Translations under genes and position numbers: made by a program | Notes under the pieces: generated by a model | Database searches by the model: none | Told to the model about the DNA's origin: nothing | Seen by the model: the letters and a program-made list of their open reading frames with translations, nothing else | Shown: piece after piece, positions 36,434 through 46,362 of the stretch | How the letters are laid out: each line of letters starts with the position of its first letter | How positions within the stretch are numbered: position 1 is the first letter of the stretch | Assembly (NCBI RefSeq): GCF_003939025.1 | Contig: NZ_RQIH01000005.1 | Location: 248,001-312,000, forward strand | Length of the DNA stretch: 64,000 bases | Reading direction: 5' to 3' | From: Rhizobium sophoriradicis | GTDB lineage: Bacteria > Pseudomonadota > Alphaproteobacteria > Rhizobiales > Rhizobiaceae

Positions 36434-36536
36434 CTAAAGCGCGGCGCAATCTTTTCAGATTCGCTTGCCGCGCTTTAGATCTTTGTTTTACGCATGTCGT
36501 TATCGCAAAACCGCTGCGCACTTTTGCGCGACATGC
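36434..36536. repeat. Composite rhizobial intergenic repeat upstream of ispG
   Basis: Two hairpins lie side by side. CTAAAGCGCGGC (36434-36445) pairs with GCCGCGCTTTAG (36467-36478). Then GCATGTCG (36492-36499) pairs with CGACATGC (36529-36536), enclosing a second dyad CGCAAAA / TTTTGCG (36504-36510, 36522-36528). Both resemble dispersed rhizobial repeat modules. The second hairpin ends 21 bases before the ispG start and would be in its leader. Confidence 0.7.
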
Positions 36537-36557
36537 TTAGGGGTGCAAGAGCTTTCA

Positions 36558-37808
36558 ATGTTGTCAGCCGCCGATTTTGATCCGAAACCGCGCCGGGCTT
36601 CCGTTGCCGTCGATGTCGGCGGCGTCATCGTCGGCGGCGGCGCGCCGATCGTCGTGCAATCGATGACGAATACCGATACGGCCGATATCGATTCGACCGT
36701 CGCCCAGGTCGCGGCGCTCCACCGGGCAGGCTCGGAGCTGGTGCGCATCACCGTCGACCGCGACGAGAGTGCGGCCGCCGTGCCGAAGATCCGCGAGCGG
36801 CTGCTGCGGCTCGGCATGGACGTGCCGCTGATCGGCGACTTCCATTATATCGGTCACAAGCTGCTCGCCGATCATCCCGCCTGCGCCGAGGCACTGGCGA
36901 AATACCGCATCAATCCCGGCAATGTCGGCTTCAAGGACAAGAAGGACAAGCAGTTCGCCGAGATCATCGAGATGGCGATCCGCTACGATAAGCCGGTGCG
37001 CATCGGCGTCAACTGGGGCTCGCTCGATCAGGACCTGCTGACGGCGCTGATGGATGCGAATGCTGCAGCCGGTTCGCCGCTTTCGGCCCGGCAGGTGACG
37101 CGCGAGGCGATCGTCCAATCGGCGCTGCTTTCGGCAGCGCTTGCCGAGGAAATCGGCCTACCGCGCAACCGTATCATCCTCTCGGCCAAGGTCAGTCAGG
37201 TGCAGGATCTGATCGCCGTCAATTCCATGCTCGCCGAGCGCTCGAACCACGCGCTGCATCTCGGCCTCACCGAAGCCGGCATGGGCAGCAAGGGCATCGT
37301 CGCCTCGTCGGCCGCGATGGGCTTCGTGCTGCAGCATGGCATCGGCGATACGATCCGCGTGTCGCTGACCCCCGAGCCCAACGGCGACCGCACGCGCGAA
37401 GTCCAGGTGGCGCAGGAAATCCTGCAGGTCATGGGCTTCCGCCAGTTCGTGCCGGTCGTCGCTGCCTGTCCCGGCTGCGGGCGCACGACCTCGACGGTGT
37501 TCCAGGAACTGGCCCAGAACATCCAGAACGATATCCGCAAGAACATGCCGGTCTGGCGCGAGAAATATCCGGGCGTCGAGGCGCTGAATGTCGCCGTCAT
37601 GGGCTGTATCGTCAACGGACCGGGTGAAAGCAAGCACGCCGATATCGGCATTTCGCTTCCCGGCACCGGCGAGACGCCGGCAGCACCCGTTTTCATCGAC
37701 GGCAAGAAGGCGCTGACGCTGCGCGGCCCCAATATCGCCGCTGATTTCGAAGCACTTGTCGTCGATTATATCGAGAAGCGCTTCGGCCAACGGACGGCGG
37801 CGGAATGA
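36558..37808 (+). CDS. ispG: 4-hydroxy-3-methylbut-2-enyl diphosphate synthase IspG (GcpE)
   Basis: A 416-residue [4Fe-4S] enzyme of the MEP isoprenoid pathway, converting MEcPP to HMBPP with electrons from ferredoxin or flavodoxin. It shows V-Q-S-M-T-N-T-D-T near the start, the cluster Cys motif C-P-G-C-G-R-T (about residue 305) and [11 protein letters not shown] (about 350). The chosen ATG fits the family N-terminus; the ribosome binding site is weak. An upstream frame to 36465 lies inside the repeat and is rejected. Confidence 0.95.
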   Translation: MLSAADFDPKPRRASVAVDVGGVIVGGGAPIVVQSMTNTDTADIDSTVAQVAALHRAGSELVRITVDRDESAAAVPKIRERLLRLGMDVPLIGDFHYIGHKLLADHPACAEALAKYRINPGNVGFKDKKDKQFAEIIEMAIRYDKPVRIGVNWGSLDQDLLTALMDANAAAGSPLSARQVTREAIVQSALLSAALAEEIGLPRNRIILSAKVSQVQDLIAVNSMLAERSNHALHLGLTEAGMGSKGIVASSAAMGFVLQHGIGDTIRVSLTPEPNGDRTREVQVAQEILQVMGFRQFVPVVAACPGCGRTTSTVFQELAQNIQNDIRKNMPVWREKYPGVEALNVAVMGCIVNGPGESKHADIGISLPGTGETPAAPVFIDGKKALTLRGPNIAADFEALVVDYIEKRFGQRTAAE

Positions 37809-37824
37809 AGACCGGCGAGTCTAG

Positions 37825-38886
37825 ATGAGCCGGTACTGGTCGCCCATCGTCAGCAAGCTTCGGCCCTATGTCGCAGGCGAGCAGCCCCGTATTCCCGGCC
37901 TGATCAAGCTTAACACCAACGAGAATCCCTACGGTCCGTCTCCCAGAGCGATCGAGGCGATCGAGCAAGCGACGGACGATCGTCTTCGGCTCTATCCCGA
38001 TCCCGCAGCCACGGAATTGCGCGAGGCGATCGCCGTCCGTTTCGGTCTGGGAGCAGATGAAGTCTTCGTCGGCAACGGCTCCGACGAGGTGCTCGCTCAT
38101 AGCTTTCAGGCGCTGCTGAAACACGAGCTGCCGCTTCTCTATCCGGATGTCAGCTATCCATTCTATCCAGCCTATAGCCTGCTATACGACGTCGAAACGA
38201 TCGAAGTGCCTGTCGACGACAGGTTCCGGATACGGCTGGCGGATTACGACAGGCCGTGCGGCGCGATCCTCATCCCCAATCCGAATGCGCCGACTGGCAT
38301 CGGCCTGCCGCTTGCCGATATAGAGGCGCTTGTCGCCGCCCATCCGGATGCGGTCGTGGCGATCGACGAGGCCTATGTCGATTTCGGCGGAGAGAGCGCC
38401 GTCCCGCTCATTTCCAAATACCCCAATCTGCTGGTCATTCAGACTCTGTCGAAATCCCGCTCGCTTGCGGGTCTGCGCGTCGGTTTTGCGTTGGGGCAGC
38501 GGGAGCTGATCGAGGCGCTGGTGCGCGTCAAGGACAGCTTCAATTCCTATCCGCTCGATCGTCTGGCGCAGGTCGCCGCGACGGCGGCGATCAAGGACGA
38601 GGCGTGGTTCGAGACGTGCCGGAGCAAGCTTGTTGCCACCCGCCACGCTCTTGTCCGGGAACTCGAAGCACTGGATTTCCAAGTGCTGCCGTCTCAGGCG
38701 AATTTCGTTTTCGCAAGACACGCAAGCCGGCCGGGTGCCGCGCTTCAAGCCGCGCTGCGGGAGCGCGGTGTGCTCGTCCGGCATTTCGCCAAGCCGCGTA
38801 TTTCGGAATTCCTGCGCATCAGCATCGGCACAGACGAGGAATGCGCCCGTCTGGTGTCCGCTCTCAAGGAAATATTGGCGGCCTGA
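37825..38886 (+). CDS. hisC: Histidinol-phosphate aminotransferase
   Basis: A 353-residue PLP-dependent class I/II aminotransferase. It has the HisC pattern [13 protein letters not shown] near residue 30, [15 protein letters not shown] near 183 and the PLP lysine in [13 protein letters not shown]. It catalyses imidazole acetol phosphate plus Glu to histidinol phosphate. It starts 16 bases after ispG and is probably cotranscribed. It could alternatively act on aromatic amino acids, as some HisC paralogues do. Confidence 0.88.
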   Translation: MSRYWSPIVSKLRPYVAGEQPRIPGLIKLNTNENPYGPSPRAIEAIEQATDDRLRLYPDPAATELREAIAVRFGLGADEVFVGNGSDEVLAHSFQALLKHELPLLYPDVSYPFYPAYSLLYDVETIEVPVDDRFRIRLADYDRPCGAILIPNPNAPTGIGLPLADIEALVAAHPDAVVAIDEAYVDFGGESAVPLISKYPNLLVIQTLSKSRSLAGLRVGFALGQRELIEALVRVKDSFNSYPLDRLAQVAATAAIKDEAWFETCRSKLVATRHALVRELEALDFQVLPSQANFVFARHASRPGAALQAALRERGVLVRHFAKPRISEFLRISIGTDEECARLVSALKEILAA

Positions 38887-38894
38887 TCGGTCAG

Positions 38895-39809
38895 TTAGTT
38901 CTTCCGGTCGGCGATGAAATGCGCCGCGGCGATGAGGGTCGATGCGCGGGCGCTATAGGGAGCCAGCAGCGCCTCGGCGTCGGCGACATGCCGGCGGAGC
39001 TCGGTCTCTGCCCATTCCATGCCGTGCAGCGCCACGAGCGTTCCCTTGCCTCGGGCCGCATCCTTGCCGGTCGCCTTGCCCATGGTAGCGGCATCCGAGG
39101 TCAGGTCGAGAATGTCGTCGGCGAGCTGGAAGGCAAGGCCGATCTTTTCGCCGAAGGCGCGCAGGCGGCGGCGATCGTCCTGCGGGCTTCCCGCGATGAT
39201 GGCGCCGGCCTCGCAGGCAAAGCGGATCAGCGCACCCGTTTTCATCGCCTGCAAGCGGATGATGCCGGCTTCGTCTTGAGCCTGTTTTTCCGCCGCCAGA
39301 TCGAGCGCCTGGCCGCCGGCCATGCCGCCGAGACCGGCGGCGCGCGCAAGTGCCAGCACCAGCGATGCCTTGCTGGCATCGGGAAGCGCCGTTTCCGGTG
39401 CTGCGACAATGTCGAAGGCGTAGGTCAGCAGGCTATCGCCGGCGAGGATCGCGGTGGCTTCATCGAACTTGATGTGCACCGTCGGTTTGCCGCGGCGCAT
39501 GTCGTCGTCGTCCATGGCCGGCAGATCGTCATGCACGAGGGAATAACAGTGCACGCATTCGAGCGCGGCGCCGATACGAAGGGCGGCCTTCGCATCACCG
39601 CCGAGAAGAGCGGCACTTTCGACGACCAGGAATGGACGCAGCCGCTTGCCGCCGTTCAGCACCGCATAGTGCATGGCGCTGCGCAGGGTCTCGGGCCTGG
39701 CGATTTCATCGGAAAGGGCGTTCGGCAACAGCAATGCGTCGAGCAGCGCCTCGATCTCGCGGGCGTTGTTCTTCAGCCTCGTCTCGAAAGTGTCCCGGTT
39801 CGCGTCCAT
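38895..39809 (-). CDS. ispA: Short-chain polyprenyl diphosphate synthase (farnesyl/geranylgeranyl type)
   Basis: A 304-residue all-helical prenyltransferase with the first Asp-rich motif L-V-H-D-D-L-P-A-M-D-D-D-D (near residue 94) and the second F-Q-L-A-D-D-I-L-D (near 237), plus G-G-K-R-L-R-P at about 53. It condenses IPP with allylic diphosphates, following from IspG chemistry next door. ATG 39809 is chosen since homology starts there; the longer frame to 39983 crosses the promoter region. The chain length of the product is uncertain. The gene converges on hisC with a gap of 8 bases. Confidence 0.88.
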   Translation of the reverse strand: MDANRDTFETRLKNNAREIEALLDALLLPNALSDEIARPETLRSAMHYAVLNGGKRLRPFLVVESAALLGGDAKAALRIGAALECVHCYSLVHDDLPAMDDDDMRRGKPTVHIKFDEATAILAGDSLLTYAFDIVAAPETALPDASKASLVLALARAAGLGGMAGGQALDLAAEKQAQDEAGIIRLQAMKTGALIRFACEAGAIIAGSPQDDRRRLRAFGEKIGLAFQLADDILDLTSDAATMGKATGKDAARGKGTLVALHGMEWAETELRRHVADAEALLAPYSARASTLIAAAHFIADRKN

Positions 39810-39945
39810 CGGCGCTGTTTGGCATGGGGCAAGGGGGCTTGCAACGGAATTGTCGATGGCTACTGCAAGATTTCCCATGTGCTCTGGCATAAGCGCCTCA
39901 CAGGCGTTATGAGAACGACAGGGAGCGAAGTGGACTGGGGACATT

Positions 39946-40683
39946 TTGGATATAGCGCCGGAGACAGAGGATATCGCCGACATGCCGGCCCGTCGGCGAT
40001 GGTTCGAAAATCGGCCTGTGCTGAAGCGTATCGTTCTTGCCGTGCTGGCTCTGATCGTCCTTCCCTACGTCCTGATCTTTTTCTATCTGCTGCCCTTCAT
40101 CCATCCGGTCTCGACCCTGATGCTGCGCGATCTCGTGCTGTTGCGCGGTTATGACCGCAGATGGGTGTCGCTGGACGAGATCTCTCCGGCCCTGGTGCAG
40201 TCGGTGATGATGTCCGAGGACGGGCAATATTGTTTTCACGGCGGCGTCGACTGGGCCGAGATGCGCATGCTGGTCGAGGATACGCTGAAAGGTCAGGCAA
40301 CCCGCGGCGGCAGCACCATCCCGATGCAGACGGCCAAGAACCTCTTTCTCTGGAACAGCCGCTCCTTCGTGCGCAAAGCGATGGAGCTTCCGCTGGCCGT
40401 CTCCACGGATTTCGTTCTGTCGAAACGGCGGCTGATGGAAATCTATCTCAACATCGCAGAATGGGGTCCCGGTATCTACGGCGCCGAGGCGGCAGCCCAA
40501 CATCATTTCAAGGTGCCGGCCTCGAAGCTGACGCGGCGGCAGGCATCGCTGCTTGCCGTCTCGCTCCCGAACCCGATCGACCGCAATGCCGGCAAGCCCG
40601 GACGAGGCCTTCGTCGGCTGGCCGGCGTGATCGAGAGGCGTGCGCAGGGTTCCGGCGATTACGTCAAATGCCTCTATGATTGA
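39946..40683 (+). CDS. mtgA: Monofunctional biosynthetic peptidoglycan transglycosylase
   Basis: A 245-residue GT51 enzyme that polymerises lipid II into glycan strands. It has one N-terminal membrane anchor (about residues 28-52, [15 protein letters not shown]), then the catalytic motif [11 protein letters not shown] near residue 88, [13 protein letters not shown], and [10 protein letters not shown]. Cys replaces the usual Arg/Lys after the catalytic E-D-x-x-(F/Y). It starts at TTG; ATG 39982 is an alternative. Confidence 0.92.
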   Translation: MDIAPETEDIADMPARRRWFENRPVLKRIVLAVLALIVLPYVLIFFYLLPFIHPVSTLMLRDLVLLRGYDRRWVSLDEISPALVQSVMMSEDGQYCFHGGVDWAEMRMLVEDTLKGQATRGGSTIPMQTAKNLFLWNSRSFVRKAMELPLAVSTDFVLSKRRLMEIYLNIAEWGPGIYGAEAAAQHHFKVPASKLTRRQASLLAVSLPNPIDRNAGKPGRGLRRLAGVIERRAQGSGDYVKCLYD

Positions 40684-40815
40684 GATCATTGCGCTTAAGC
40701 CGGGAAAACCAAATCACATTTTTGCTGGAATGGCGGTAGAAGCCGCAAGCGTCATCTGACATTCTTGGTTCTGCCATATGGGCGGTGCAGTCCAATCGGA
40801 GTCCCTCAGTCGACC

Positions 40816-41538
40816 ATGACGGCCACGACCTTTTCTCCCGAACTGCTCCTCTATTCGAAGACGCACAATCCGAGCCCGCCCGCTCACCTCGGCAGCCGTT
40901 ATCGCAGGGTCGGCGGCTTTCTGCCCGAGGCCGGCAGTACCATCGTCTGTCATGTCGAGAAGGCGTCGCGGACGCAGACGGTGCTGATCGAAGCGCGCGA
41001 GAAATATCTGGCGATGCCCGAGGCCGAACAGTTCCTCTTCACGCCGATCTCCAGCCTTCACATGACGCTTTTCGAAGGTATCATCGAGACCAGACGCCGG
41101 CAGGATTACTGGCCGCGTGATCTCTCTCTCGATACGCCGATCGACGACATGACCGAGCTCCTGGCGGCACGGCTCGAAGGTTTTTCGATGGCCGAGCCCT
41201 TCAAGATCGCCGTCGTCGACGCTCAGCCGTCGGGACTGCTCGTCGATGGGGCAACCGAGCAGGACCGCAAGATCATGCGCGCCTGGCGCGACGCACTTGC
41301 CGATCTTCTCGGCTATCGCCAGCCGAACCACATGGACTACAAGTTCCATATTACCTTCGCCTATCCGATCGAACGGCTGGAGGACGAAGCCTTGCCGCGC
41401 TGGCAGGCAATGCTTGACGGCGTGGCAGAGGATATCCGCCGCGAGGCTGCTGTTTTCGAGATGACGCCGCCGGCATTCTGCGTGTTCGAGGACATGAACC
41501 ATTTCCACGAACTGCTGATCTTCGAATTCGACACCTGA
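40816..41538 (+). CDS. 2H phosphoesterase-like protein (DUF1868 family)
   Basis: A 240-residue cytoplasmic protein with two H-x-(T/S)-x motifs characteristic of 2H phosphoesterases: S-L-H-M-T-L-F-E-G near residue 87 and F-H-I-T-F-A-Y near residue 179. It matches the DUF1868 group, which belongs to the 2'-5' RNA ligase/cyclic phosphodiesterase superfamily. A cyclic nucleotide or RNA-end substrate is plausible but unknown. The start at M-T-A-T-T-F-S is chosen as the first ATG preceding the conserved region. Confidence 0.78.
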   Translation: MTATTFSPELLLYSKTHNPSPPAHLGSRYRRVGGFLPEAGSTIVCHVEKASRTQTVLIEAREKYLAMPEAEQFLFTPISSLHMTLFEGIIETRRRQDYWPRDLSLDTPIDDMTELLAARLEGFSMAEPFKIAVVDAQPSGLLVDGATEQDRKIMRAWRDALADLLGYRQPNHMDYKFHITFAYPIERLEDEALPRWQAMLDGVAEDIRREAAVFEMTPPAFCVFEDMNHFHELLIFEFDT

Positions 41539-41551
41539 ACGGGACAAGCCC

Positions 41552-42199
41552 ATGGACAGACCGACGCTCTACATCGCTAACAAGAATTATTCCTCCTGGT
41601 CGTTCCGGGCCTGGTTAGCGCTGACCGGCACCGGTGTCGATTTCGAGGAAGTCTTGATCCCCTTCGACTATTCCGGCGGCAATCCCGACATCAAGGCCAT
41701 CTCGCCGAGCGGCAATGTGCCGGTGCTGCAGCACGGCGCATTGAAGATCTGGGAATCGCTGGCGATCATCGAATATGCCGCCGAGCTTTATCCCGAAGCC
41801 GGTCTTCTGCCGAGGGATCGCGCTACGCGGGCGCTCGCCCGTTCGGTTTCGATGGAGATGCTGTCGGGCTTCCGGGCCCTGCGCGGCGCCTGCCCGATGA
41901 ATATCCGCCGGCCGAGGGCCAGGATCGTCTTGCCGGATGGCGTCGACGCCGATATCCGCCGCATCGAGACGATCTGGCGCGACCTTCTGCAGAAATCCGG
42001 CGGACCCTTTCTCTTCGGTGCCTTCAGCGGAGCGGATGCGATGTTTGCGCCTGTCGTCAACCGGTTCGACATCTATGATCTCGTCGATCGGGACGAGACG
42101 CTTGCCTATATGACGACGATGAAGGCGCATCCGGCCTGGCGGAAATGGGAAGAGGCGGCCCGCGCCGAGCGTTGGATCGTGGCGGAAGACGAAGTCTGA
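41552..42199 (+). CDS. Glutathione S-transferase family protein
   Basis: A 215-residue GST with an N-terminal thioredoxin fold beginning L-Y-I-A-N-K-N-Y-S-S-W-S-F-R, where Ser/Tyr residues could activate glutathione. It has the cis-Pro motif G-N-V-P-V-L, E-S-L-A-I-I-E-Y near residue 66, and a helical C-terminal domain. It starts 13 bases after the phosphoesterase gene and is probably cotranscribed. Detoxification or redox role; substrate unknown. Confidence 0.88.
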   Translation: MDRPTLYIANKNYSSWSFRAWLALTGTGVDFEEVLIPFDYSGGNPDIKAISPSGNVPVLQHGALKIWESLAIIEYAAELYPEAGLLPRDRATRALARSVSMEMLSGFRALRGACPMNIRRPRARIVLPDGVDADIRRIETIWRDLLQKSGGPFLFGAFSGADAMFAPVVNRFDIYDLVDRDETLAYMTTMKAHPAWRKWEEAARAERWIVAEDEV

Positions 42200-42354
42200 G
42201 CGAGGAATCATCGCCTCGCAAAAAATATTGATGGGGACTGGTCAAGGCCGCCCCTTGCATGTATAAGCGCGCAAAATTTCCGAAATCGCGACATGTCCGT
42301 TTCGGCCGCCAGTCTGGCCGTGGGAATGTTTTGCCCGCAAGTGGAGTAAGAGAA

Positions 42355-42540
42355 ATGGCTGTACCGAAGAGAAAAACGAGCCCGTCCAAGCGCGGCATGC
42401 GCCGTTCGGCTGATGCGCTGAAGGCTCCGACCTATGTCGAAGACAAGAATTCCGGCGAACTGCGCCGCCCGCATCACATTGACCTGAAGACTGGCATGTA
42501 TCGCGGCCGCCAGGTTCTGACGCCGAAGGAAAGCGCATAA
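42355..42540 (+). CDS. rpmF: 50S ribosomal protein L32
   Basis: A 61-residue basic protein, [20 protein letters not shown] followed by a short C-terminal part, the full length for L32. GGAG lies nine bases upstream of ATG 42355. It has its own terminator at 42575. The zinc-binding Cys residues seen in some L32 proteins are absent, as in other alphaproteobacteria. Confidence 0.96.
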
Positions 42541-42574
42541 TTTCTCGATCCGGCTTGTCCGATCGAAGGTTTTC

Positions 42575-42600
42575 AAGGCCGGCGTCATGCCGGCCTTTTG
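42575..42600 (+). terminator. Terminator of rpmF
   Basis: A perfect 9-bp stem (AAGGCCGGC / GCCGGCCTT, GTCAT loop) is followed by TTG and a T-rich stretch, 34 bases after the rpmF stop. Confidence 0.8.
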
Positions 42601-42702
42601 TATTTCTCCGCAGCAGGGTTATCGGCAAATATAATAGTTGCAGCGGCTTGAAGTGGGACGGCGGTTTAGCGCAGTATTCTCCTGGCGCCAGGAGATTTGC
42701 CG

Positions 42703-43110
42703 ATGATAGCCGCAATGCCGCTGATGATTATCCCGTTTATTCTTTACAATCTGGCGATGCTCGGCCTGATGGGCGATGGCGGCATTGCAGTGCTGAAGCA
42801 CGATATCATTGTGCTGTCGATGCTCTCGGGCGCGATCTGGAGCATGGCGCTCGGCGATCTCTTCATCGTCATAGCGCTCATCGTTCTCTTCTTCGAAATC
42901 CTGAAGGCAACCAGAACCGGCCCCGGCAACCTCATCAACCACATATTGTCGATGCTGGTGTTCATCGCCTTCCTGGTCGAGTTTCTGCTCGTCCAGGACG
43001 CTGCGACACAGGTATTCTTCATTCTGATGACGATCGCTCTGATCGATGTGATCGGCGGGTTTGCCGTTTCGATCCGAAGCGCCGGGCGGGATGTCTCGAT
43101 CGGCCTATAG
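42703..43110 (+). CDS. Small membrane protein with four hydrophobic segments, unknown function
   Basis: A 135-residue protein, almost entirely hydrophobic: segments at about 6-23, 35-68 (two helices or one long), 80-98 and 104-125. The polar loop between contains E-I-L-K-A-T-R-T-G-P-G-N. AGGAG lies eight bases upstream of ATG 42703. No domain is recognised, and it shows no kinship to its PHB neighbours. Its 3' end overlaps the convergent phaR gene by 6 bases. Confidence 0.75.
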   Translation: MIAAMPLMIIPFILYNLAMLGLMGDGGIAVLKHDIIVLSMLSGAIWSMALGDLFIVIALIVLFFEILKATRTGPGNLINHILSMLVFIAFLVEFLLVQDAATQVFFILMTIALIDVIGGFAVSIRSAGRDVSIGL

Positions 43111-43680
43111 GTTATCGAGCTTGTTCTGAAGGGCGCGGAGCTGTTCCTTCAGCTCGTCGATATCCTTGGCCTCGGCTTTGCGGCTTTCCTTGGCCGCCGG
43201 CGGCGTCATGAACGGCGAGAACATCTGCATGGCCTGCTGAAACAGCTCGGTATTGCGGCGAACCTGGTCCTCGACCATCTGCATTGGCAATTGCAGGTTC
43301 TTGCCGAGCGGCGTTTCGCCGAAGGCGCGGTTCACCTGCTCGCGCATCTGCGCCTGCTGTTCGGCAAAGGCGCGCATCGAATGTTCGAGAAAGCTCGGAA
43401 CGACCATCTGCATCTGGTCGCCGTAATAGGTGATGAGCTGACGCAGGAAGGAGATCGGGAGCAGTGTGTTGCCGGTCTTCGATTCCTGTTCGAAGATGAT
43501 CTGGGTCAGCACCGAATGGGTGATATCATCCCCGCTTTTTGCATCCTGGACGATAAAATCATCGCCCTTCTTCACCATCTCCGCCAAATCTTCCAGCGTC
43601 ACATAGGTGCTGGTGCCTGTATTGTACAGGCGGCGATTGGCGTATTTCTTGATGACTATCTGACCCTCATTCTTCGCCAT
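43105..43680 (-). CDS. phaR: Polyhydroxyalkanoate synthesis repressor PhaR
   Basis: A 191-residue DNA-binding regulator with the conserved N-terminal PHB/PHA accumulation regulator domain (I-V-I-K-K-Y-A-N-R-R-L-Y-N-T-G-T-S-T-Y-V-T-L at residues 8-29) and a helical, Gln/Met-rich C-terminal part. PhaR senses free PHB and represses phasin and PHB genes; in rhizobia (AniA) it also affects carbon flow and exopolysaccharide. It is divergent from phaAB across a 240-base shared promoter region. AGGAGA supports the start. Confidence 0.93.
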   Translation of the reverse strand: MAKNEGQIVIKKYANRRLYNTGTSTYVTLEDLAEMVKKGDDFIVQDAKSGDDITHSVLTQIIFEQESKTGNTLLPISFLRQLITYYGDQMQMVVPSFLEHSMRAFAEQQAQMREQVNRAFGETPLGKNLQLPMQMVEDQVRRNTELFQQAMQMFSPFMTPPAAKESRKAEAKDIDELKEQLRALQNKLDNL

Positions 43681-43920
43681 ATCAGTCTCCTGAACCCCCG
43701 TCTGATTTATGGATGTTCCTCCACTTCAGACTGTAAACGCAAAAGAAGGCCGGTGACAATCTCTTTGTGCGATGCGGCAAACCTTTAACAGATCATACGA
43801 ATTGGCTTTACGGGCCCGCCCGCCGAAAAATGACGGCGGCCGGTCTTCGCGTTTGACTTGTGCTCAAAGCTTTGCCAGTTTCCCCTTATGTTAGTGGGAC
43901 GAAAAACGAGGAGCCTCCCC

Positions 43921-45102
43921 ATGAGCAATTCATCCATCGTCATCGCCAGCGCAGGCCGGACCGCCGTCGGTTCGTTCAACGGCGCTTACGCAACGGTCCC
44001 CGCGCACGAACTCGGCGCGGCGGTCATCAAGGGCGCGCTCGCACGCGCCGGCGTCGATGCCGGCGAAGTCGATGAGGTGATCCTCGGCCAGGTGCTGGCC
44101 GCGGGTGAAGGCCAGAACCCGGCCCGCCAGGCGGCGATCAAGGCCGGTATTCCGAAGGAAGCGACGGCTTGGGGCGTCAACCAACTGTGCGGCTCGGGCC
44201 TGCGCGCCGTCGCGCTCGGCATGCAGCAGATTGCCACCGGCGATGCCAAGATCATCGTTGCCGGCGGTCAGGAATCCATGTCGATGGCGCCGCATGCCGT
44301 GCATTTGCGCGGCGGCGTCAAGATGGGCGACACGAAGATGGTCGACACAATGATCAAGGACGGCCTGACCGATGCCTTCCATGGTTATCACATGGGCATC
44401 ACGGCCGAGAATATTGCGCGTCAATGGCAGCTTTCGCGTGACGAACAGGATCAGTTCGCCGTCGCTTCGCAGAACAAGGCGGAGGCCGCCCAGAAAGCCG
44501 GCCGCTTTGCCGACGAGATCATCCCCTATGTCATCCAGACGCGTAAGGGCGACGTTACCGTCGATGCCGACGAATATATCCGCCACGGCGCGACGCTGGA
44601 GGCGATGGGCAAGCTGCGGCCGGCCTTCGACAAGGACGGCACGGTGACCGCTGCGAATGCCTCCGGCCTCAATGACGGCGCTGCCGCAGCGGTGTTGATG
44701 AGCGAAGCGGAAGCGGTCCGCCGCGGCATCCAGCCGCTCGCCCGCATCGTTTCCTGGGCAACGGCGGGCGTCGATCCTTCAATCATGGGCACCGGCCCGA
44801 TCCCGGCGTCCCGCAAGGCGCTGGAAAAGGCCGGCTGGTCGGTCGGCGATCTCGATCTCGTCGAAGCCAACGAGGCTTTCGCGGCACAAGCCTGCGCCGT
44901 CACCAAGGATCTGGGTTGGGATCCTGCCATCGTCAACGTCAATGGCGGGGCGATTGCCATCGGCCATCCGATCGGCGCTTCCGGCGCGCGCGTTCTCAAC
45001 ACGCTGCTGTTCGAAATGAAGCGCCGCGGCGCCAAGAAGGGCCTGGCTACGCTTTGCATCGGCGGCGGCATGGGTGTCGCCATGTGCTTCGAGGCATTTT
45101 AA
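43921..45102 (+). CDS. phaA: Acetyl-CoA acetyltransferase (beta-ketothiolase)
   Basis: A 393-residue thiolase that condenses two acetyl-CoA to acetoacetyl-CoA, the first step of PHB synthesis. The nucleophile Cys is in Q-L-C-G-S-G-L-R (about residue 90), the His in G-H-P-I-G-A-S-G (about 350) and the second Cys in C-I-G-G-G-M-G (near 380). GAGGAG seven bases upstream fixes ATG 43921; the longer frame to 43858 is rejected. It is followed by phaB. phaC is not in the window. Confidence 0.95.
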   Translation: MSNSSIVIASAGRTAVGSFNGAYATVPAHELGAAVIKGALARAGVDAGEVDEVILGQVLAAGEGQNPARQAAIKAGIPKEATAWGVNQLCGSGLRAVALGMQQIATGDAKIIVAGGQESMSMAPHAVHLRGGVKMGDTKMVDTMIKDGLTDAFHGYHMGITAENIARQWQLSRDEQDQFAVASQNKAEAAQKAGRFADEIIPYVIQTRKGDVTVDADEYIRHGATLEAMGKLRPAFDKDGTVTAANASGLNDGAAAAVLMSEAEAVRRGIQPLARIVSWATAGVDPSIMGTGPIPASRKALEKAGWSVGDLDLVEANEAFAAQACAVTKDLGWDPAIVNVNGGAIAIGHPIGASGARVLNTLLFEMKRRGAKKGLATLCIGGGMGVAMCFEAF

Positions 45103-45172
45103 TAGCACACCATACGATCGTCATTGATTGAAACCCCGCCCCGCGCGGGCGAAAACACAAGGGGAGCGGAAC

Positions 45173-45898
45173 ATGAGCAGAGTGGCTCTGGTCACCGGAG
45201 GTACACGCGGCATCGGCGCAGCCATATCCATGGCGCTGAAAAACGCCGGCTACAGGGTTGCGGCGACTTATGCCGGCAATGAGGAGAAGGCCAGAGCCTT
45301 CCACGAGGTCACCGGCGTCGCCGTATTCAAGTGGGACGTTTCGGACTATGCTGCCTGCGGTGAAGGGATCGCTACGGTTGAAAGCGAGATCGGCCCGGTC
45401 GAGATTCTCGTCAACAATGCCGGCATCACCCGCGATGCAATGTTCCACAAGATGACGCCGCAGCAGTGGCACGAGGTGATCAATACCAATCTCACCGGCC
45501 TGTTCAACATGACGCATCAGGTCTGGACCGGAATGCGCGACCGCAGCTTCGGGCGCATCGTCAATATCTCCTCGATCAACGGCCAGAAGGGCCAGATGGG
45601 CCAGGCGAACTATTCGGCCGCCAAGGCCGGCGATCTTGGCTTCACCAAGGCGCTTGCCCAGGAAGGGGCAGCGAAAAACATCACAGTCAACGCCATCTGC
45701 CCCGGTTACATCGGAACGGAAATGGTGCTTGCCGTGCCGGAGAAAGTGCTGAACGAGCGCATCATTCCCCAGATACCCGTCGGTCGTCTCGGCGAGCCGG
45801 AAGAGATCGCGCGTTGCGTCACCTTCCTCGTCTCCGATGATGCCGGCTTCATCACCGGTTCGACGCTGACGGCCAATGGCGGGCAGTTCTTCGTCTAG
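45173..45898 (+). CDS. phaB: Acetoacetyl-CoA reductase
   Basis: A 241-residue short-chain dehydrogenase giving (R)-3-hydroxybutyryl-CoA with NADPH. It has the cofactor motif G-G-T-R-G-I-G near the N-terminus, N-N-A-G-I-T, the catalytic Ser and Y-S-A-A-K (Tyr about 149, Lys 153), and a C-terminal G-S-T-L-T-A-N-G-G-Q-F. GGGGAG supports ATG 45173. It lies 70 bases after phaA in the same operon. Confidence 0.95.
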   Translation: MSRVALVTGGTRGIGAAISMALKNAGYRVAATYAGNEEKARAFHEVTGVAVFKWDVSDYAACGEGIATVESEIGPVEILVNNAGITRDAMFHKMTPQQWHEVINTNLTGLFNMTHQVWTGMRDRSFGRIVNISSINGQKGQMGQANYSAAKAGDLGFTKALAQEGAAKNITVNAICPGYIGTEMVLAVPEKVLNERIIPQIPVGRLGEPEEIARCVTFLVSDDAGFITGSTLTANGGQFFV

Positions 45899-45950
45899 CT
45901 CATTCTCCGAGATCGGAATCGATTTCGAAATGATCACGTGGATTGAAAAA

Positions 45951-45980
45951 GGAGCGCATCCGGCTGGATGCGCTCCTTTT
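45951..45980 (+). terminator. Terminator of the phaAB operon
   Basis: A perfect 11-bp stem (GGAGCGCATCC / GGATGCGCTCC, GGCT loop) is followed by TTTT. It is also preceded by AAAAA, so it can work in both directions. Confidence 0.9.
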
Positions 45981-46023
45981 CTGTCCGCATGCCACTGTTG
46001 GCGCTGACGGCTGCGGCCGGCAA

Positions 46024-46050
46024 AGAAAAACGGGCGCCGAAGCGCCCGTT
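46024..46050 (-). terminator. Terminator of the lipoprotein gene
   Basis: A 9-bp stem (AACGGGCGC / GCGCCCGTT; loop TTCG on the minus strand) runs into TTTTTCTTTG on the minus strand, 26 bases after the stop at 46076. Confidence 0.9.
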
Positions 46051-46075
46051 GGGAAGTCCGATATGAGTTTCCCGG

Positions 46076-46336
46076 TCAGTAGCGGCAACGGGCCTCGTAG
46101 CGGCGGCCGTAGCGGTCGCGATAGATGCAGTAGCCGCGGCGTTCGACCGACTGGCCGATCAGGGCGCCGGTCAGGCCGCCTGCAACGGCGCCGACAGCGG
46201 CACCACCCCAGCTGTTGGTAACGGCGCCGCCGATGACCGCGCCGGTGCCGGCGCCGATCGCCGTGCCCTGCTCGGTCGCCGTGCAGGATGCGAGAGCGCC
46301 TACGAGCGCGCCAATAAGAACAATCTTCTTCATCAT
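46076..46336 (-). CDS. Small glycine-zipper outer-membrane lipoprotein
   Basis: An 86-residue protein with a lipoprotein signal (K-K-I-V-L-I-G-A-L-V-G-A-L-A-S-C; lipobox L-A-S-C, Cys at residue 18). A glycine-zipper region follows (G-A-G-T-G-A-V-I-G-G-A-V-T and G-A-V-A-G-G-L-T-G-A-L-I-G), then a basic Tyr/Arg-rich tail with two Cys. It resembles the SlyB/Omp17-like small envelope lipoproteins. GGGGAG supports the start. Confidence 0.85.
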   Translation of the reverse strand: MMKKIVLIGALVGALASCTATEQGTAIGAGTGAVIGGAVTNSWGGAAVGAVAGGLTGALIGQSVERRGYCIYRDRYGRRYEARCRY

Positions 46337-46362
46337 GTCGTAACTCCCCAGGTTGTCGGGCT

